A DNA stretch of 64,000 nucleotides from Nocardiopsis sp. YSL2 (GCF_030555055.1 NZ_JAMOAO010000001.1:3286001-3350000); one strand, 5' to 3'. Positions 52,666 to 61,915 are shown, numbered from the stretch's first letter. Numbers and translations: made by a program. The notes: a model not told the origin generated them from the sequence alone.

Positions 52666-53586
52666 GTGTCCCGTACCGACGTGTCCCCCGTCCCCCACGC
52701 CCGTTCCGTCCCCCGCCCCGTACGCCGCACCCTCGTGCCTCTGGCCGTGGCCGTGCTGGGCCTGTCCCTGGTCTCGGCCCCCGCCGCCGCCGAGACCGAG
52801 GCCGCCTTCGAGCGCTACGTGGCCCTCGGTGACTCCTTCACCGCCGGTCCGCTGATCCCGCCGACCGCACCCGGCTCGGACCCCCGGTGCCTGCGGTCGG
52901 GCGCGAACTACCCCCATCTGGTCGCCGATGCCCTGGGTGTCGGCGAGTTCACCGACGTCAGCTGCTCGGGCGCGGTCATCGCCGACCTGAGTGAGCCCCA
53001 GCACGAGGACCTGACCGACGTCCCGCCGCAGTTCGACGCGCTCACGCCGGAGACCGACCTGGTGAGTGTGGGGATCTCCGGCAACGACCTCGGGTTCTCC
53101 GAGATCTTCGTGAAGTGCGCGAAGCTGAGCCTGCGCAACCCCCTCGGCAGCCCGTGCGCGAACCACTACGGCGACACCCTGGACGACCGTGTGGAGGAGC
53201 TGCGCGATGACGTCGCGGGGGTGTACGAGGAGGTCGGTGAGCGCAGCCCCGACGCCACCGTGCTCGCCGTGGGCTACCTGCAGATCCTGCCCGAGAGTGG
53301 CGGCTGCTGGCCGACCATGCCGGTCGCGCGCGGCGACGTCGCCTACCTGGACGCGCTGCAGACCTCGCTCAACACGATGATCTCGGAGGAGGCCGGGGCG
53401 GCCGGCGCCGTCTACGTCGACGTCTTCGAACGCGGCCACGACGTGTGCGAGCCCGCCGGGGACCGGTGGGTCGAGGGCGTGGTGCCGGAGAACACCGCCT
53501 TCCCGGTCCACCCCAACGAGGCCGGCATGGCGGTCGCGGCCGACCGGGTCCTGGCGGGACTCGGCGCGGTCCCGGCCGAGGTCTGA
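52666..53586 (+). CDS. Secreted SGNH/GDSL esterase-lipase
   Basis: 306 residues: signal peptide (TLVPLAVAVLGLSLVSAPAA, cleavage near AAA-E), then an SGNH hydrolase. Block I YVALGDSFTAGP holds the nucleophile Ser. Block III is VSVGISGNDLGFSE and block V FPVHPNEAGMAVAA holds the His. Four Cys pairs are likely (CLRSG, VSCSG, KCAKL, PCANH, GCWP, VCEP). It resembles the Streptomyces extracellular lipases of this fold; substrate unknown. GTG at 52666 has AGAGGAAA 5 nt upstream. Confidence 0.92.
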   Translation: MSRTDVSPVPHARSVPRPVRRTLVPLAVAVLGLSLVSAPAAAETEAAFERYVALGDSFTAGPLIPPTAPGSDPRCLRSGANYPHLVADALGVGEFTDVSCSGAVIADLSEPQHEDLTDVPPQFDALTPETDLVSVGISGNDLGFSEIFVKCAKLSLRNPLGSPCANHYGDTLDDRVEELRDDVAGVYEEVGERSPDATVLAVGYLQILPESGGCWPTMPVARGDVAYLDALQTSLNTMISEEAGAAGAVYVDVFERGHDVCEPAGDRWVEGVVPENTAFPVHPNEAGMAVAADRVLAGLGAVPAEV

Positions 53587-53763
53587 CCCGTGGCGTGGGC
53601 GGTCCGGCCCGCCGGCACCGGACGACGGTGACCGAATGTGACGAAGGCGGTGGCCGGTTGCGAGGTGTGACCTGATTCGTCCCTGCACCTCAACCAGGCT
53701 TTACCTTCTTTGGATGCCGATTAGACTACGGAGAGTGATTTCTCTTGCTGCATATGTGACCAA

Positions 53764-53828
53764 TGGTGATGGATGAGCGCGAGGCCGGTGCCCGTCGCGG
53801 GCGCCGGCCCCGTGACCTGACATCACCA
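53764..53828 (+). promoter_or_regulatory. Nested stem-loop just before NlpC/P60 gene
   Basis: TGGTGATG (53764-53771) pairs with CATCACCA (53821-53828). Inside, GGCCGGTGCCCG pairs with CGGGCGCCGGCC (one wobble, loop TCG). The structure ends 3-5 nt before the AAGGGG ribosome site of the gene at 53846. It may terminate the esterase transcript or control the hydrolase. Confidence 0.5.
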
Positions 53829-53845
53829 TGAAGGGGAACCCTGCC

Positions 53846-54457
53846 ATGCGAGAACAGCGAGAGTACGAGCGAACTGAGGCCTGTCGTCCCACCGAGAGGG
53901 GGCGGCAGGCCTCGTCCGTAGGCCGGTCCGGTCCGCGTGCGGCGGCCGTGGTGCTGGCCGTCGTCGCGGCCCTGGCCGCCGGGGCCGCTCCGGCCCTGGC
54001 GCAGCCGGCCGCCACCGCTCCCGCCGCCGCGACGGCGCCCGCGTCCGGGGACGCGTCCGGGAGCGGGGACCAGGGGGAGCGGATCCACCAGGGCGAGGCC
54101 ACCTCGACCGTCGAGAGGGCCATCGACGCCGCCGAGTCCCACGCGGGCAAGCCCTACGCCTGGGGCGGCACCGGGCCCGAGTCCTTCGACTGCTCCGGGC
54201 TCGTCCAGGCGTCCTACCGCGAGGCGGGGGTGCGGCTGCCCCGCATCGCGCAGGACCAGGTGAACTCCGGGACCCGCGTCCCCTACTCCAGAGCCGAGCG
54301 CGGCGACCTCCTCTACTGGACCGACGGCGGCGGCTACGCCTACCACGTGGCCATCTACCTCGGCGGCGGGCGCATGCTGGACGCCCCGAGGTCCGGCGGC
54401 AGGGTCGGCGAGCGCGCCGTGACCCGCACCAACCTCGCCGGAGCGGTCCGGCTCTGA
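53846..54457 (+). CDS. NlpC/P60 cell-wall endopeptidase
   Basis: Secreted peptidoglycan hydrolase of 203 residues cutting stem peptides. A long N region with a signal helix (AAAVVLAVVAALAAGAAPAL, cleavage near ALA-Q), an Ala/Pro linker, then a NlpC/P60 domain. Catalytic Cys lies in ESFDCSGLVQASYREAG and His in YAYHVAIYLGGGRM, with RAERGDLLYW before it. ATG at 53846 is used since AAGGGG precedes it; ATG 53828 lies inside a stem. It is convergent with the methyltransferase gene. Confidence 0.92.
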   Translation: MREQREYERTEACRPTERGRQASSVGRSGPRAAAVVLAVVAALAAGAAPALAQPAATAPAAATAPASGDASGSGDQGERIHQGEATSTVERAIDAAESHAGKPYAWGGTGPESFDCSGLVQASYREAGVRLPRIAQDQVNSGTRVPYSRAERGDLLYWTDGGGYAYHVAIYLGGGRMLDAPRSGGRVGERAVTRTNLAGAVRL

Positions 54458-54483
54458 CCCGGGCCGTGCCACCGCCCCCGGCC

Positions 54484-55176
54484 TCAGAACCGCTTCCACC
54501 ACAGGTTGACCGCGTAGTCGACCGACAGCCCGTGGTGCGCCCCGATGATCTCGGTGGCGAGAGCGGAGGGGAACTCGATCCGCACGACCGCCTCGAAGGC
54601 GCGGCGGTCGGCGAAGGACCAGCGCGTCATCAACGCCTCCCGCGTGAACCCGTGTGAGGACCAGAACCGTTCCACGGCGGCCGGGTCGTACCTCGGCAGC
54701 GACCGCCGGAACCACGCGCCGAACGTGGAGCGCGTCGCGTCGTTGTCGATGACGAACGCGACCCCGCCACGGCGCATCACCCGATCCAGCTCGGCCAGGC
54801 CGGGCTCGCATCCCGGACCGAAGAAGTAGGCCCAGCGGGCGTGCGCGACCTCGACGACGGCGTCGGGGACGGGCAGCCGCTGGGCGGTTCCGGCCACGAC
54901 CCGGACGCGGTCCAGGCCCCGCACCCGGGCGCGCGCGGACTCCGCGAGCCCCGGGTGCGGCTCCACGCCGGTCACCCGCCGGGCGCGTGCGGCGAACCCG
55001 GGCAGGTGGTACCCGGTCCCGCAACCGATGTCGAGCACGTGGGCGTCGTCGACCGGGCGGATCCGGTCCATCGCCGCCGTGAGCACCCCGTCGGGGTCCA
55101 CGGCCTCGTTCTCCAGCTCGTAGACGAGCGGATTCCGCCAGATGTTCGGACTGGGAACCGCGTCCTGGGGGATCAC
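54484..55176 (-). CDS. Class I SAM-dependent methyltransferase
   Basis: 230 residues. SAM-binding motif I is [20 protein letters not shown], followed by [18 protein letters not shown] (acidic ribose-binding end) and [21 protein letters not shown] methyltransferase type 11 domain; the acceptor is unknown. The C-terminal part ([20 protein letters not shown]) is like actinobacterial orthologues beside the TIM-barrel/proC block. GTG at 55176 has GAGGTAGG upstream. The gene is divergent from the TIM-barrel gene. Confidence 0.88.
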   Translation of the reverse strand: MIPQDAVPSPNIWRNPLVYELENEAVDPDGVLTAAMDRIRPVDDAHVLDIGCGTGYHLPGFAARARRVTGVEPHPGLAESARARVRGLDRVRVVAGTAQRLPVPDAVVEVAHARWAYFFGPGCEPGLAELDRVMRRGGVAFVIDNDATRSTFGAWFRRSLPRYDPAAVERFWSSHGFTREALMTRWSFADRRAFEAVVRIEFPSALATEIIGAHHGLSVDYAVNLWWKRF

Positions 55177-55298
55177 ACGCCTACCTCGGGCCACGTCCGT
55201 ACTCCCTGCCCGCCGCCTTGTCCTCGGTCGAAGGTACTCGACGCGGAGCGGCGCGCCGGGTTCGCGCGGGCGGTAGGCACGAAGGGGATCCGAGCGCA

Positions 55299-55304
55299 TA
55301 GTCT
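55299..55304 (+). promoter_or_regulatory. Candidate -10 element, leaderless TIM-barrel gene
   Basis: TAGTCT ends 7 nt before GTG 55312. Confidence 0.45.
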
Positions 55305-55311
55305 GGGTCCT

Positions 55312-56289
55312 GTGAGCCCTATCCAGGTCCCAGACGCACCCGTCGTCCTGTCGTCGGCGTCGGTCTACCCGGAGAAGACCCCGGCCGCCTTCGAGATCGC
55401 GGCGAAGCTGGGGTACGACGGCGTGGAGGTGCTCGTCTCCTCCGACCCCGCCAGCCAGGACATCGATCTGCTGCGCCGCCTGTCGGACTACCACGGTGTA
55501 CCGGTCACGGCCGTCCACTCGCCCTGCCTCGTCCTCACCCAGCGGGTCTGGGGGCGTGAGCCCTGGGGCAAGCTCGTGCGGTCCAAGGAGATGGCCGAGG
55601 CCCTCGGCGCGAAGACGGTCGTGGTCCACCCCGCCTTCCGCTGGCAGCGCGAGTACGCGCGCGGGTTCGAGGTGGGCGTCGCGCGCATGCAGGAGGAGAC
55701 CGACGTCGCCTTCGCGGTGGAGAACATGTATCCGGTGCGGGTGCGCGACCGAGAAGTGGTGCCCTACGCGCCGAGCTGGAACCCCCTCGACCGCGACTAC
55801 CCCGACGTCACCCTGGACCTCTCCCACACCGCGATGTCCGGTTCCGACGCCATGGACATGGCCAAGCGGCTGGGCGACCGGCTGTCCCACGTCCATGTGG
55901 CGGACGGCTTCGGCGGCCAGAACCTCGACGAGCACCTCATCCCCGGGCGCGGTCGGCAGCCGGTCGCCGAACTGCTGGAGCACCTGGCCAGGGTGGGCTA
56001 CGAGGGACAGTTGGTGCTGGAGGTGAGCACTCGCAAGGCTCCGGACCGCCAGGCCCGTCTCCGGGAGCTGGCCGAGGCGCTGGCCTTCACCCGGCTGCAC
56101 TTCGCCCGGCCCACCGGGTCGGAGCACGCTCCCCACGACCGCCGGGAGCGGATCGGCCTGCTGCGCCGCCCGTCGGCCGCGCGCCCCCACCTGTTCGAGG
56201 TGGACCGCGGAGGCACGGTGGACGACACCGGCCCCGTGAACGGGGGAGAGGGGACGCACGGCGGGGAGGACGCGGGCCGCGGCGACTGA
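55312..56289 (+). CDS. Sugar phosphate isomerase/epimerase-like TIM-barrel protein
   Basis: 325 residues of the xylose-isomerase-like TIM-barrel superfamily, similar to mycobacterial Rv0498. Visible elements: [80 protein letters not shown] and [20 protein letters not shown]. Glu, His and Asp at barrel-strand ends suggest a metal site. The substrate is unknown. A 60-residue hydrophilic C-terminal extension lies beyond the barrel. It is followed by proC after 82 nt, as in mycobacteria. Confidence 0.86.
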   Translation: MSPIQVPDAPVVLSSASVYPEKTPAAFEIAAKLGYDGVEVLVSSDPASQDIDLLRRLSDYHGVPVTAVHSPCLVLTQRVWGREPWGKLVRSKEMAEALGAKTVVVHPAFRWQREYARGFEVGVARMQEETDVAFAVENMYPVRVRDREVVPYAPSWNPLDRDYPDVTLDLSHTAMSGSDAMDMAKRLGDRLSHVHVADGFGGQNLDEHLIPGRGRQPVAELLEHLARVGYEGQLVLEVSTRKAPDRQARLRELAEALAFTRLHFARPTGSEHAPHDRRERIGLLRRPSAARPHLFEVDRGGTVDDTGPVNGGEGTHGGEDAGRGD

Positions 56290-56371
56290 CCGTCCACAGG
56301 GTGGGACGCGGTGTCCGCGCCGCACCCCCCGGGCCGTTAGCGTTGAGGGTGAACCGCAGAGAGGACCCTTC

Positions 56372-57166
56372 ATGATCGCGATCATCGGTGCCGGGAAGAT
56401 GGGCGAGGCCCTGCTCGCCGGAATGCTGGCCAAGGGCCACGCGCCGGAGGACGTTCTCGTCACGGAGCCGCGGGTGGAGCACGCCCGGGAACTGCGCCGG
56501 AGCCACGGGGTCGAGGTGGTGCCGGCCCAGGACGCCGCCAAGCGCGCCGACACCCTGCTCCTGGCCCTCAAGCCGCAGGACATGCTCGCCCTCCTCGACG
56601 AGATCGGTCCGCACGTGGCCGCCGACCGCCTGGTGATCTCGGTGGCGGCGGGACTCACCACAGCGGTGATGGAGAGCCATCTTCCCGCCGGTGTGCCGGT
56701 CGTCCGGGCCATGCCCAACACCCCGGCCCTCATGGGCCAGGGGATGACCGCGGTGGCGGGCGGCGCCCACGCCGGCGCCGCGCACCTGGACCGCGCCGAG
56801 CAGCTGCTCGGGACGGTCGGCGAGGTCATCCGGGTCGGCGAACAGCACATGGACACGGTGACGGCGATCTCCGGGAGCGGACCCGCCTACTTCTACTTCA
56901 TCGCCGAGACGATGATCGAGGCCGGCGTCGCCATGGGCATGCCGCGCGCCACCGCGCAGAAGCTCGTCGGGCAGACCATCACGGGTGCCGCCGCGATGCT
57001 CTCCGAGTCCGGTGAGCACCCCGTCGTGCTGCGCGAGGCCGTGACCTCGCCTGGCGGGACCACGGCGGCCGCGCTGCGCGAACTGGAGCGGCACGGCGTG
57101 CGTACCGCGTTCACCGACGCGATCGACGCCGCGCGCGACCGCAGCCAGGAACTCTCGGGGAGCTGA
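56372..57166 (+). CDS. proC: Pyrroline-5-carboxylate reductase
   Basis: Last step of proline synthesis, NAD(P)H-dependent. 264 residues: N-terminal dinucleotide loop IAIIGAGKMGEALLAGMLAK, VVRAMPNTPALMGQGMTAVA and the C-terminal signature (TAISGSGPAYFYFIAETMIE, VTSPGGTTAAALRELERHGV). ATG at 56372 has GAGAGGA upstream. It is followed by a 9-bp tandem array rather than an ordinary terminator. Confidence 0.96.
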   Translation: MIAIIGAGKMGEALLAGMLAKGHAPEDVLVTEPRVEHARELRRSHGVEVVPAQDAAKRADTLLLALKPQDMLALLDEIGPHVAADRLVISVAAGLTTAVMESHLPAGVPVVRAMPNTPALMGQGMTAVAGGAHAGAAHLDRAEQLLGTVGEVIRVGEQHMDTVTAISGSGPAYFYFIAETMIEAGVAMGMPRATAQKLVGQTITGAAAMLSESGEHPVVLREAVTSPGGTTAAALRELERHGVRTAFTDAIDAARDRSQELSGS

Positions 57167-57172
57167 CCGCCC

Positions 57173-57262
57173 GGCGGTCACGGCGGTCACGGCGGTCACG
57201 GCGGCCACGGCGGCCACGGCGGCCACGGCGGCCACGGCGGCCACGGCGGCCACGGCGGCCAC
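57173..57262 (+). repeat. Ten tandem 9-bp units after proC
   Basis: Three copies of GGCGGTCAC are followed by seven of GGCGGCCAC with no interruption, starting 7 nt after the proC stop. The units do not lie in a plausible gene; in + frame 57173 they would read Gly-Gly-His. Confidence 0.95.
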
Positions 57263-57432
57263 GCCTGAGATGCTTGCCGGAGCCGTTCGGTTGATGGCCG
57301 GGACCGGACGCGGGGTGGGGAAATCCGGACGGAACGGGATGGGTACTGTGCATAGGGGGTGCTCTGCCGCATACCGTCCGTGCGTCCTCGTCCCCGCGTG
57401 CCTCCGATTCCCCAGCCGACCCAGGGTCCTCC

Positions 57433-59409
57433 ATGACGAATCCTCCTTCCCCTTCCGATCCCCAAGAGCCGCAGGGCGGCCCTCCCCCTGGCGGCCCGCC
57501 CTCTGACGGAACCCCGGCGGGCGGTGTTCCGGGTCAGCCTCAGGGCGGTACTCCGGCGGGCGGCGTCCCGGGTCAGCCTCAGGGCGGTACCCCCGCCGGC
57601 GGTGCTCCGGGGCAGTTCCGCGGCGGGATGCCGCCGCAGGGGCCGCCCCCGCCTCCCGGCGGGATGCAACAGGGCGGGATGCCGCCGCAGGGGCCGCCCC
57701 CCGGCGGTATGCCTCCGGGCGGAATGCCTCCCGGCCCGCCGCCCGGTGGGATGCCCCCGGGTACACCTCCGGGCGGGATGCCCCCCGGCCCGCCGCCCGG
57801 TGGGATGCCCCCGGGTACACCTCCGGGCGGGATGCCCCCGCAGGGGCCGCCTCCCGGTGGGATGCCCCCAGGTGGGATGCCTCCCGGCGGGATGCCGCCG
57901 GGCCAGTTCGGCGGCCCGCCGCCCCCGCCCCGCCCGCCGCGGATGGGGCTCTTCTCGTCCCCGTCCGCGCTCCGCACCGCCGCCCTGAACGCCTCCGGCC
58001 TCGGCGCGGGCTACTTCTACCTGCGCCAGTGGCCCTTCTTCGCGGGCGCCCTCATCATCACGGTGGGCCTGCTGGTCACGGCGGCGGTCATCGGCGCGGC
58101 CGACAACCTCCTGCTGTGGCTGCCGATCTTCCTCGTCTGGTTCGCGGCCGCGGCCGTACACGGCGTCTTCGCCGGGCGCGCCCGTGACGAGCGGGCCGTG
58201 ACCCGCGGTGAGCAGCTCTCCAAGAGCCCGATACCGTTCCTGGCCGCCGGCGGGCTCGCCCTCGCCGTCGTCGCCTCCCTGCTCAGTGTGTGGCAGGTCG
58301 GCGAGTGGCAGATGCGCGTGGCAGACGCGGCTCACGCGCGAGGCGACTGCGACAGCGCCGTCAGCACCTACGAGCGCGTGGGCAACGGCTTCCAGCTCTC
58401 CCTCTCGCCCTCCCTGATGCAGCGGTCGCGGGACGGGATCGAGGCGTGCGGTCTCCTGGAGACCGCTCAGGCGGACGTCGACAACGAGGAGTACGAGCAG
58501 GCGCTGGACTCCTACGCCACCTACTTCGCCCACCACGCGGCGCAGTGGCGGGACACCGACGGCGAGGTCGCCGACATCCACCTGTCCTTCGCCGACGGCC
58601 TCAAGCAGGGCGCGGTCGACGAGTACACCGGCGTGGTCAATGAGGAGTACCGGGAGAACCTCCGACGGGCCCACGAGATCTACACCGTGATCCCGCGGGA
58701 CTACGACGACACCGCGGCCGCGGGCGAGGTCCCCGGCGCCCTGGTCGACCTCTACGACGTGGGCACCAGCGACTACGGCGACGAGCTGTGGTGCACCGCC
58801 TACGAGCAGATCGCCGTCTTCGAGGGGCTCGCCTGGGACGAGGCCCCCGAGATCCCCGAGCGCATCGAGGAGGAGCACCCCGAGTCCGCGCGCAAGTGCG
58901 GATGGGCGGAGGTCGACGGCGGCGACGCCGACACGGCCGAGACCATGGCCGACTTCCTCACCGCCGAGTACCCCGACTACGAGACCGACGACGTCGAGGA
59001 CCTGGTCCGGCACGTCGGCGCCGCCCACATCGAAGAGGAGATGGACACCCTCACCGCCCTCGGCGAGAACGACTGGGGCGATGAGCCCACCGGTCACAGC
59101 GGCAGCGACAAGGCGGTCATCGAGGTCGTCAACAACTCCCCGTACGAGATGCGGTTCCTCTACGTCGGCCCGGACGGCGTCCACGGCGAGATCCTGACGG
59201 ACGCGTGCGAGGACTGCGAGGAGTACAGCTCGCCGCCCACCGGCAACTCGTGCTTCGATGACGGGGACACGATGACGGTCGAGCTGGAGCCGGGCGAGTA
59301 CCGGATCCTGTTCGTCTCGAACGGCTCGTTCCTGTCCCGTCCGCTGCACGGGACCGTGGACATGGGCGCCGGATTCAAGCAGGAGTCCTGCTTCTACGTG
59401 ATGGAGTGA
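57433..59409 (+). CDS. Large membrane protein with Pro/Gly/Met-repeat N terminus
   Basis: 658 residues, not assigned to a known family. Residues 1-175 are low-complexity Pro/Gly/Met/Gln repeats (TPAGGVPGQPQGG three times, then many MPPGGPPG-type units). Next come hydrophobic helices (FFAGALIITVGLLVTAAVIG; LLLWLPIFLVWFAAAAVHGV; FLAAGGLALAVVASLLSVWQ). The remaining 350 residues are acidic and probably external. Helical stretches (CDSAVSTYERVGNGFQLSLS, EEYEQALDSYATYFAHHAAQ) suggest TPR-like packing, followed by a final beta-rich domain with four or five Cys (VNNSPYEMRFLYVGPDGVHG). ATG at 57433. Confidence 0.8.
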   Translation: MTNPPSPSDPQEPQGGPPPGGPPSDGTPAGGVPGQPQGGTPAGGVPGQPQGGTPAGGAPGQFRGGMPPQGPPPPPGGMQQGGMPPQGPPPGGMPPGGMPPGPPPGGMPPGTPPGGMPPGPPPGGMPPGTPPGGMPPQGPPPGGMPPGGMPPGGMPPGQFGGPPPPPRPPRMGLFSSPSALRTAALNASGLGAGYFYLRQWPFFAGALIITVGLLVTAAVIGAADNLLLWLPIFLVWFAAAAVHGVFAGRARDERAVTRGEQLSKSPIPFLAAGGLALAVVASLLSVWQVGEWQMRVADAAHARGDCDSAVSTYERVGNGFQLSLSPSLMQRSRDGIEACGLLETAQADVDNEEYEQALDSYATYFAHHAAQWRDTDGEVADIHLSFADGLKQGAVDEYTGVVNEEYRENLRRAHEIYTVIPRDYDDTAAAGEVPGALVDLYDVGTSDYGDELWCTAYEQIAVFEGLAWDEAPEIPERIEEEHPESARKCGWAEVDGGDADTAETMADFLTAEYPDYETDDVEDLVRHVGAAHIEEEMDTLTALGENDWGDEPTGHSGSDKAVIEVVNNSPYEMRFLYVGPDGVHGEILTDACEDCEEYSSPPTGNSCFDDGDTMTVELEPGEYRILFVSNGSFLSRPLHGTVDMGAGFKQESCFYVME

Positions 59410-59416
59410 GGGCCCC

Positions 59417-59446
59417 GGCCCGGTGCGGTTCCGTCCGCACCGGGCC
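59417..59446 (+). terminator. Terminator after the 658-residue membrane protein gene
   Basis: GGCCCGGTGCGG and CCGCACCGGGCC form a perfect 12-bp stem, loop TTCCGT, 7 nt after the stop. Confidence 0.85.
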
Positions 59447-59525
59447 GCCCCCGGGTTTCGGCGCGGGGGCCCGTCTTGCGTACTGTGTGCTTCGGAGCAC
59501 GCACACCTGGAACGGGGGTCACCAC

Positions 59526-60716
59526 ATGGGAGGGCGCACGTCCTGCTCGCTTCGGGTGGCATGGGACGACGGACTGACCGCCTACGACTTCGGGCCCCAG
59601 CACCCGCTGGCGCCGATCCGCGTCGAGCTCACCATGGCCCTGAGCCGTGACCTCGGCGTCCTGGACGCGCCGGGCGTCGGCCTGCTGGACGTCGAACCGG
59701 CCTCGGACGAGCTGCTCTCGCTCGTGCACGACCCCTCCTACATCGAGGCGGTCAAGCGTGCGGGAAAGACCCTCGAACCCGACGACGCCCACATGCTCGG
59801 CACCGCCGACAACCCCGTCTTCCCCGACATGCACGAGGCCGCCGCGCTGATCTCGGGGGCGTCCGTGGCCGCCGCGAAGGCGGTGTGGACGGGCGAGGCC
59901 TCCCACGCCGCGAACATCGCGGGCGGCCTGCACCACGCCATGCGCGGCAACGCGTGGGGCTTCTGCGTCTACAACGATCCCGCCCTGGCCATCGCCTGGC
60001 TGCTGGAGCAGGGAGCGAAGCGGATCGCCTACGTCGACGTCGACGTCCACCACGGTGACGGCGTCCAGCGCGCCTTCTACGACGACCCGCGCGTGCTCAC
60101 CATCAGCCTCCACGAGTCCCCGGCCACCCTGTTCCCCGGGACCGGCCAGGCCTCCGAGACCGGCGGCCCCTCCGCCGAGGGGTACGCGGTCAACGTCGCG
60201 CTGCCCGCCGGCACCGGCGACACCGGCTGGCACCGGGCCTTCGACGCCGTCGTGCCGCCGCTGCTGCACGAGTTCCAGCCCGAGATCCTCGTGACCCAGC
60301 AGGGCTGCGACACCCACGCTCTGGACCCCTTGGCCAACCTCACGCTCAGCGTCGACGGGCAGCGCCGCGCCTACGCCGAGCTGCACCGGCTGGCGCAGAA
60401 GACGGCGGGCGGCCGGTGGCTGCTCTTCGGCGGCGGCGGGTACGGCCTCGTACAGGTCGTGCCGCGCGCCTGGACCCACCTGCTGGCCGAGGCCGCGGGG
60501 GCGCCGATCGACCCCGACACCGAGACCCCGCAGAGCTGGCGGGACTTCGTGCGCCGGCGTACGGGTGAGATGGCCCCGCTGTACATGACCGACGGGCGTG
60601 ACGTCTCCTTCTCCCCCTTCGAGGAGGGGTACGACCCCGGCGACCCCGTCGACCGGGCGATCAACGCGACGCGGACCGCCGTTTTCCCCAGCCACGGGAT
60701 CGATCCCAGTCTCTGA
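59526..60716 (+). CDS. acuC: AcuC-type deacetylase (histone deacetylase family)
   Basis: Zinc-dependent deacetylase of 396 residues, probably removing acetyl groups from proteins such as acetyl-CoA synthetase. Motifs: FGPQHPLAPIRVELTMAL, AGGLHHAMRGNAWGFCVYND, IAYVDVDVHHGDGVQRAFYD (catalytic His-His and metal Asp), TQQGCDTHALDPLANLTLS (metal Asp) and LLFGGGGYGL. ATG at 59526 with GGGGG upstream. The order proC-acuC-phosphatase-HTH gene is conserved in actinobacteria. Confidence 0.93.
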   Translation: MGGRTSCSLRVAWDDGLTAYDFGPQHPLAPIRVELTMALSRDLGVLDAPGVGLLDVEPASDELLSLVHDPSYIEAVKRAGKTLEPDDAHMLGTADNPVFPDMHEAAALISGASVAAAKAVWTGEASHAANIAGGLHHAMRGNAWGFCVYNDPALAIAWLLEQGAKRIAYVDVDVHHGDGVQRAFYDDPRVLTISLHESPATLFPGTGQASETGGPSAEGYAVNVALPAGTGDTGWHRAFDAVVPPLLHEFQPEILVTQQGCDTHALDPLANLTLSVDGQRRAYAELHRLAQKTAGGRWLLFGGGGYGLVQVVPRAWTHLLAEAAGAPIDPDTETPQSWRDFVRRRTGEMAPLYMTDGRDVSFSPFEEGYDPGDPVDRAINATRTAVFPSHGIDPSL

Positions 60717-60865
60717 ATCCGGCGATCGGTGAATTCACCGGGATTGGGCGTGGCGCGCGTCCAGCGGGTAGGAAGAGGTTGAATACCGGGCGAACAGGAG
60801 CAGGCGTCGTGGTGGACGCACGGCGTGGCGCACGCTCGCTGCGCAGACGAGGAAGGGGAACGCCG

Positions 60866-61663
60866 GTGACGCCGCCGACACGCGCTGAACTCATCACCTA
60901 TCTGGTTCGCACGGGGATCGCGGGGCACGTCGACACCCCGCGCCAGAACAATCTGCGGCACTACCGGCGTCTGGTGCAAAAGGACCCCTACCACCAGTTC
61001 GGCCTGACCTTCTCCCATGACTGGACCTTCTCCGAGGTCCTCGCGCTGATGAACAAGCGCTGCGGCGTGGTGGGCGACGAGGACTACGTGTGGGGGATCG
61101 ACACCATCGATCCCGACCTCACCGTGGACGCCCTGGAGGCCTTCGCCGACCGCCTGGCCCTGGCCGCCGAGCGCCGGGAACGCGTCATGTTCGCCACCGG
61201 CCACCCCACCAAGCTCCGGGAGACCTACCGGGAGTGGAAGGACGCCCTGGCCGCGCGCGGCTGCGAGATCGTCACCGCCGCGGGCGGGTACTCCTACGAG
61301 GTGACCACGGAGCGCCCGCCCAACCGGCGCATCGTCGTGTGGAAGGACGACGTCGCCATCGTCACGGACGGGCACCTGTCACGCCACAGCCACCATCCCT
61401 TCGCGATGCGGGCCATCCTCGCCGACCTCGCCGAGCGCCGGGAGGCGTGGCCGCAGTTGGTCATCGCCGACCACGGTTTCGCCGGTGCGGCGGGGGAGGC
61501 GGGAGTGCCCACGATGGGCTTCGCCGACTGCAACGACCCGGCTCTCTTCCTCGCTGAGCACGAAGGGAAAATGCTGGTCACCGTGCCTTTGGACGACGGA
61601 TATCTGACCGAGGACTACGTGCCGCTACGCCAGTACGTCCTGGCTCGCGCCGGCCTGATGTGA
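60866..61663 (+). CDS. Phosphatase-like conserved protein
   Basis: 265 residues of an actinobacterial family usually annotated as phosphatase. It is often encoded between acuC and the small HTH gene. Recognisable segments: TRAELITYLVRTGIAGHVDT, NNLRHYRRLVQKDPYHQFGL, VMFATGHPTKLRETYREWKD, LVIADHGFAGAAGEAGVPTM and GFADCNDPALFLAEHEGKML. A classical HAD DxDxT start is not seen, so catalytic chemistry is unclear. GTG at 60866 has GGAAGGGG 8 nt upstream; the frame extends to 60779 without family similarity. Confidence 0.8.
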   Translation: MTPPTRAELITYLVRTGIAGHVDTPRQNNLRHYRRLVQKDPYHQFGLTFSHDWTFSEVLALMNKRCGVVGDEDYVWGIDTIDPDLTVDALEAFADRLALAAERRERVMFATGHPTKLRETYREWKDALAARGCEIVTAAGGYSYEVTTERPPNRRIVVWKDDVAIVTDGHLSRHSHHPFAMRAILADLAERREAWPQLVIADHGFAGAAGEAGVPTMGFADCNDPALFLAEHEGKMLVTVPLDDGYLTEDYVPLRQYVLARAGLM

Positions 61664-61783
61664 GCAGGGCCGACCATTTATACCCACCCTTAAACCTCAT
61701 CCGCCCCGTCGGCACCGTATATCCCCGAAGACAGTACAAACAGGCTTTCGCTCAAGGGAACTCGGCTCTACTCTGAAAACGGA

Positions 61784-61809
61784 CGTGTCAGTAGTGACAG
61801 CATGACACG
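61784..61809. promoter_or_regulatory. Cluster of TGACA half-sites upstream of BldC-like gene
   Basis: TGTCA (61786-61790), TGACA (61795-61799) and TGACA (61803-61807) lie in 22 bp. Outer arms CGTGTCA/TGACACG and inner arms TGTCA/TGACA form two nested inverted repeats. The site is 107 nt before the HTH gene start. Confidence 0.5.
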
Positions 61810-61915
61810 CCGGCGTGGTGTAGGGACGGGCAAGACCGGGGTCGCTCTTCTTTCGGCTCCACGCTGGGCTGACCGGTAGACAATGCTCACGTCCGGGAAA
61901 TGAGGGCGTCGGAAG

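Noticed and set aside
53587..53845. Possible c-di-AMP (ydaO-type) riboswitch before the NlpC/P60 gene
   Set aside because: Such switches often precede cell-wall hydrolase genes, but the conserved core segments were not found; only a simple nested hairpin is present.
57111..57434. Minus-strand frame across the 9-bp array encoding Gly-Arg-Arg repeats
   Set aside because: The repeated peptide simply mirrors the DNA array; no start context and no continuation into a domain.
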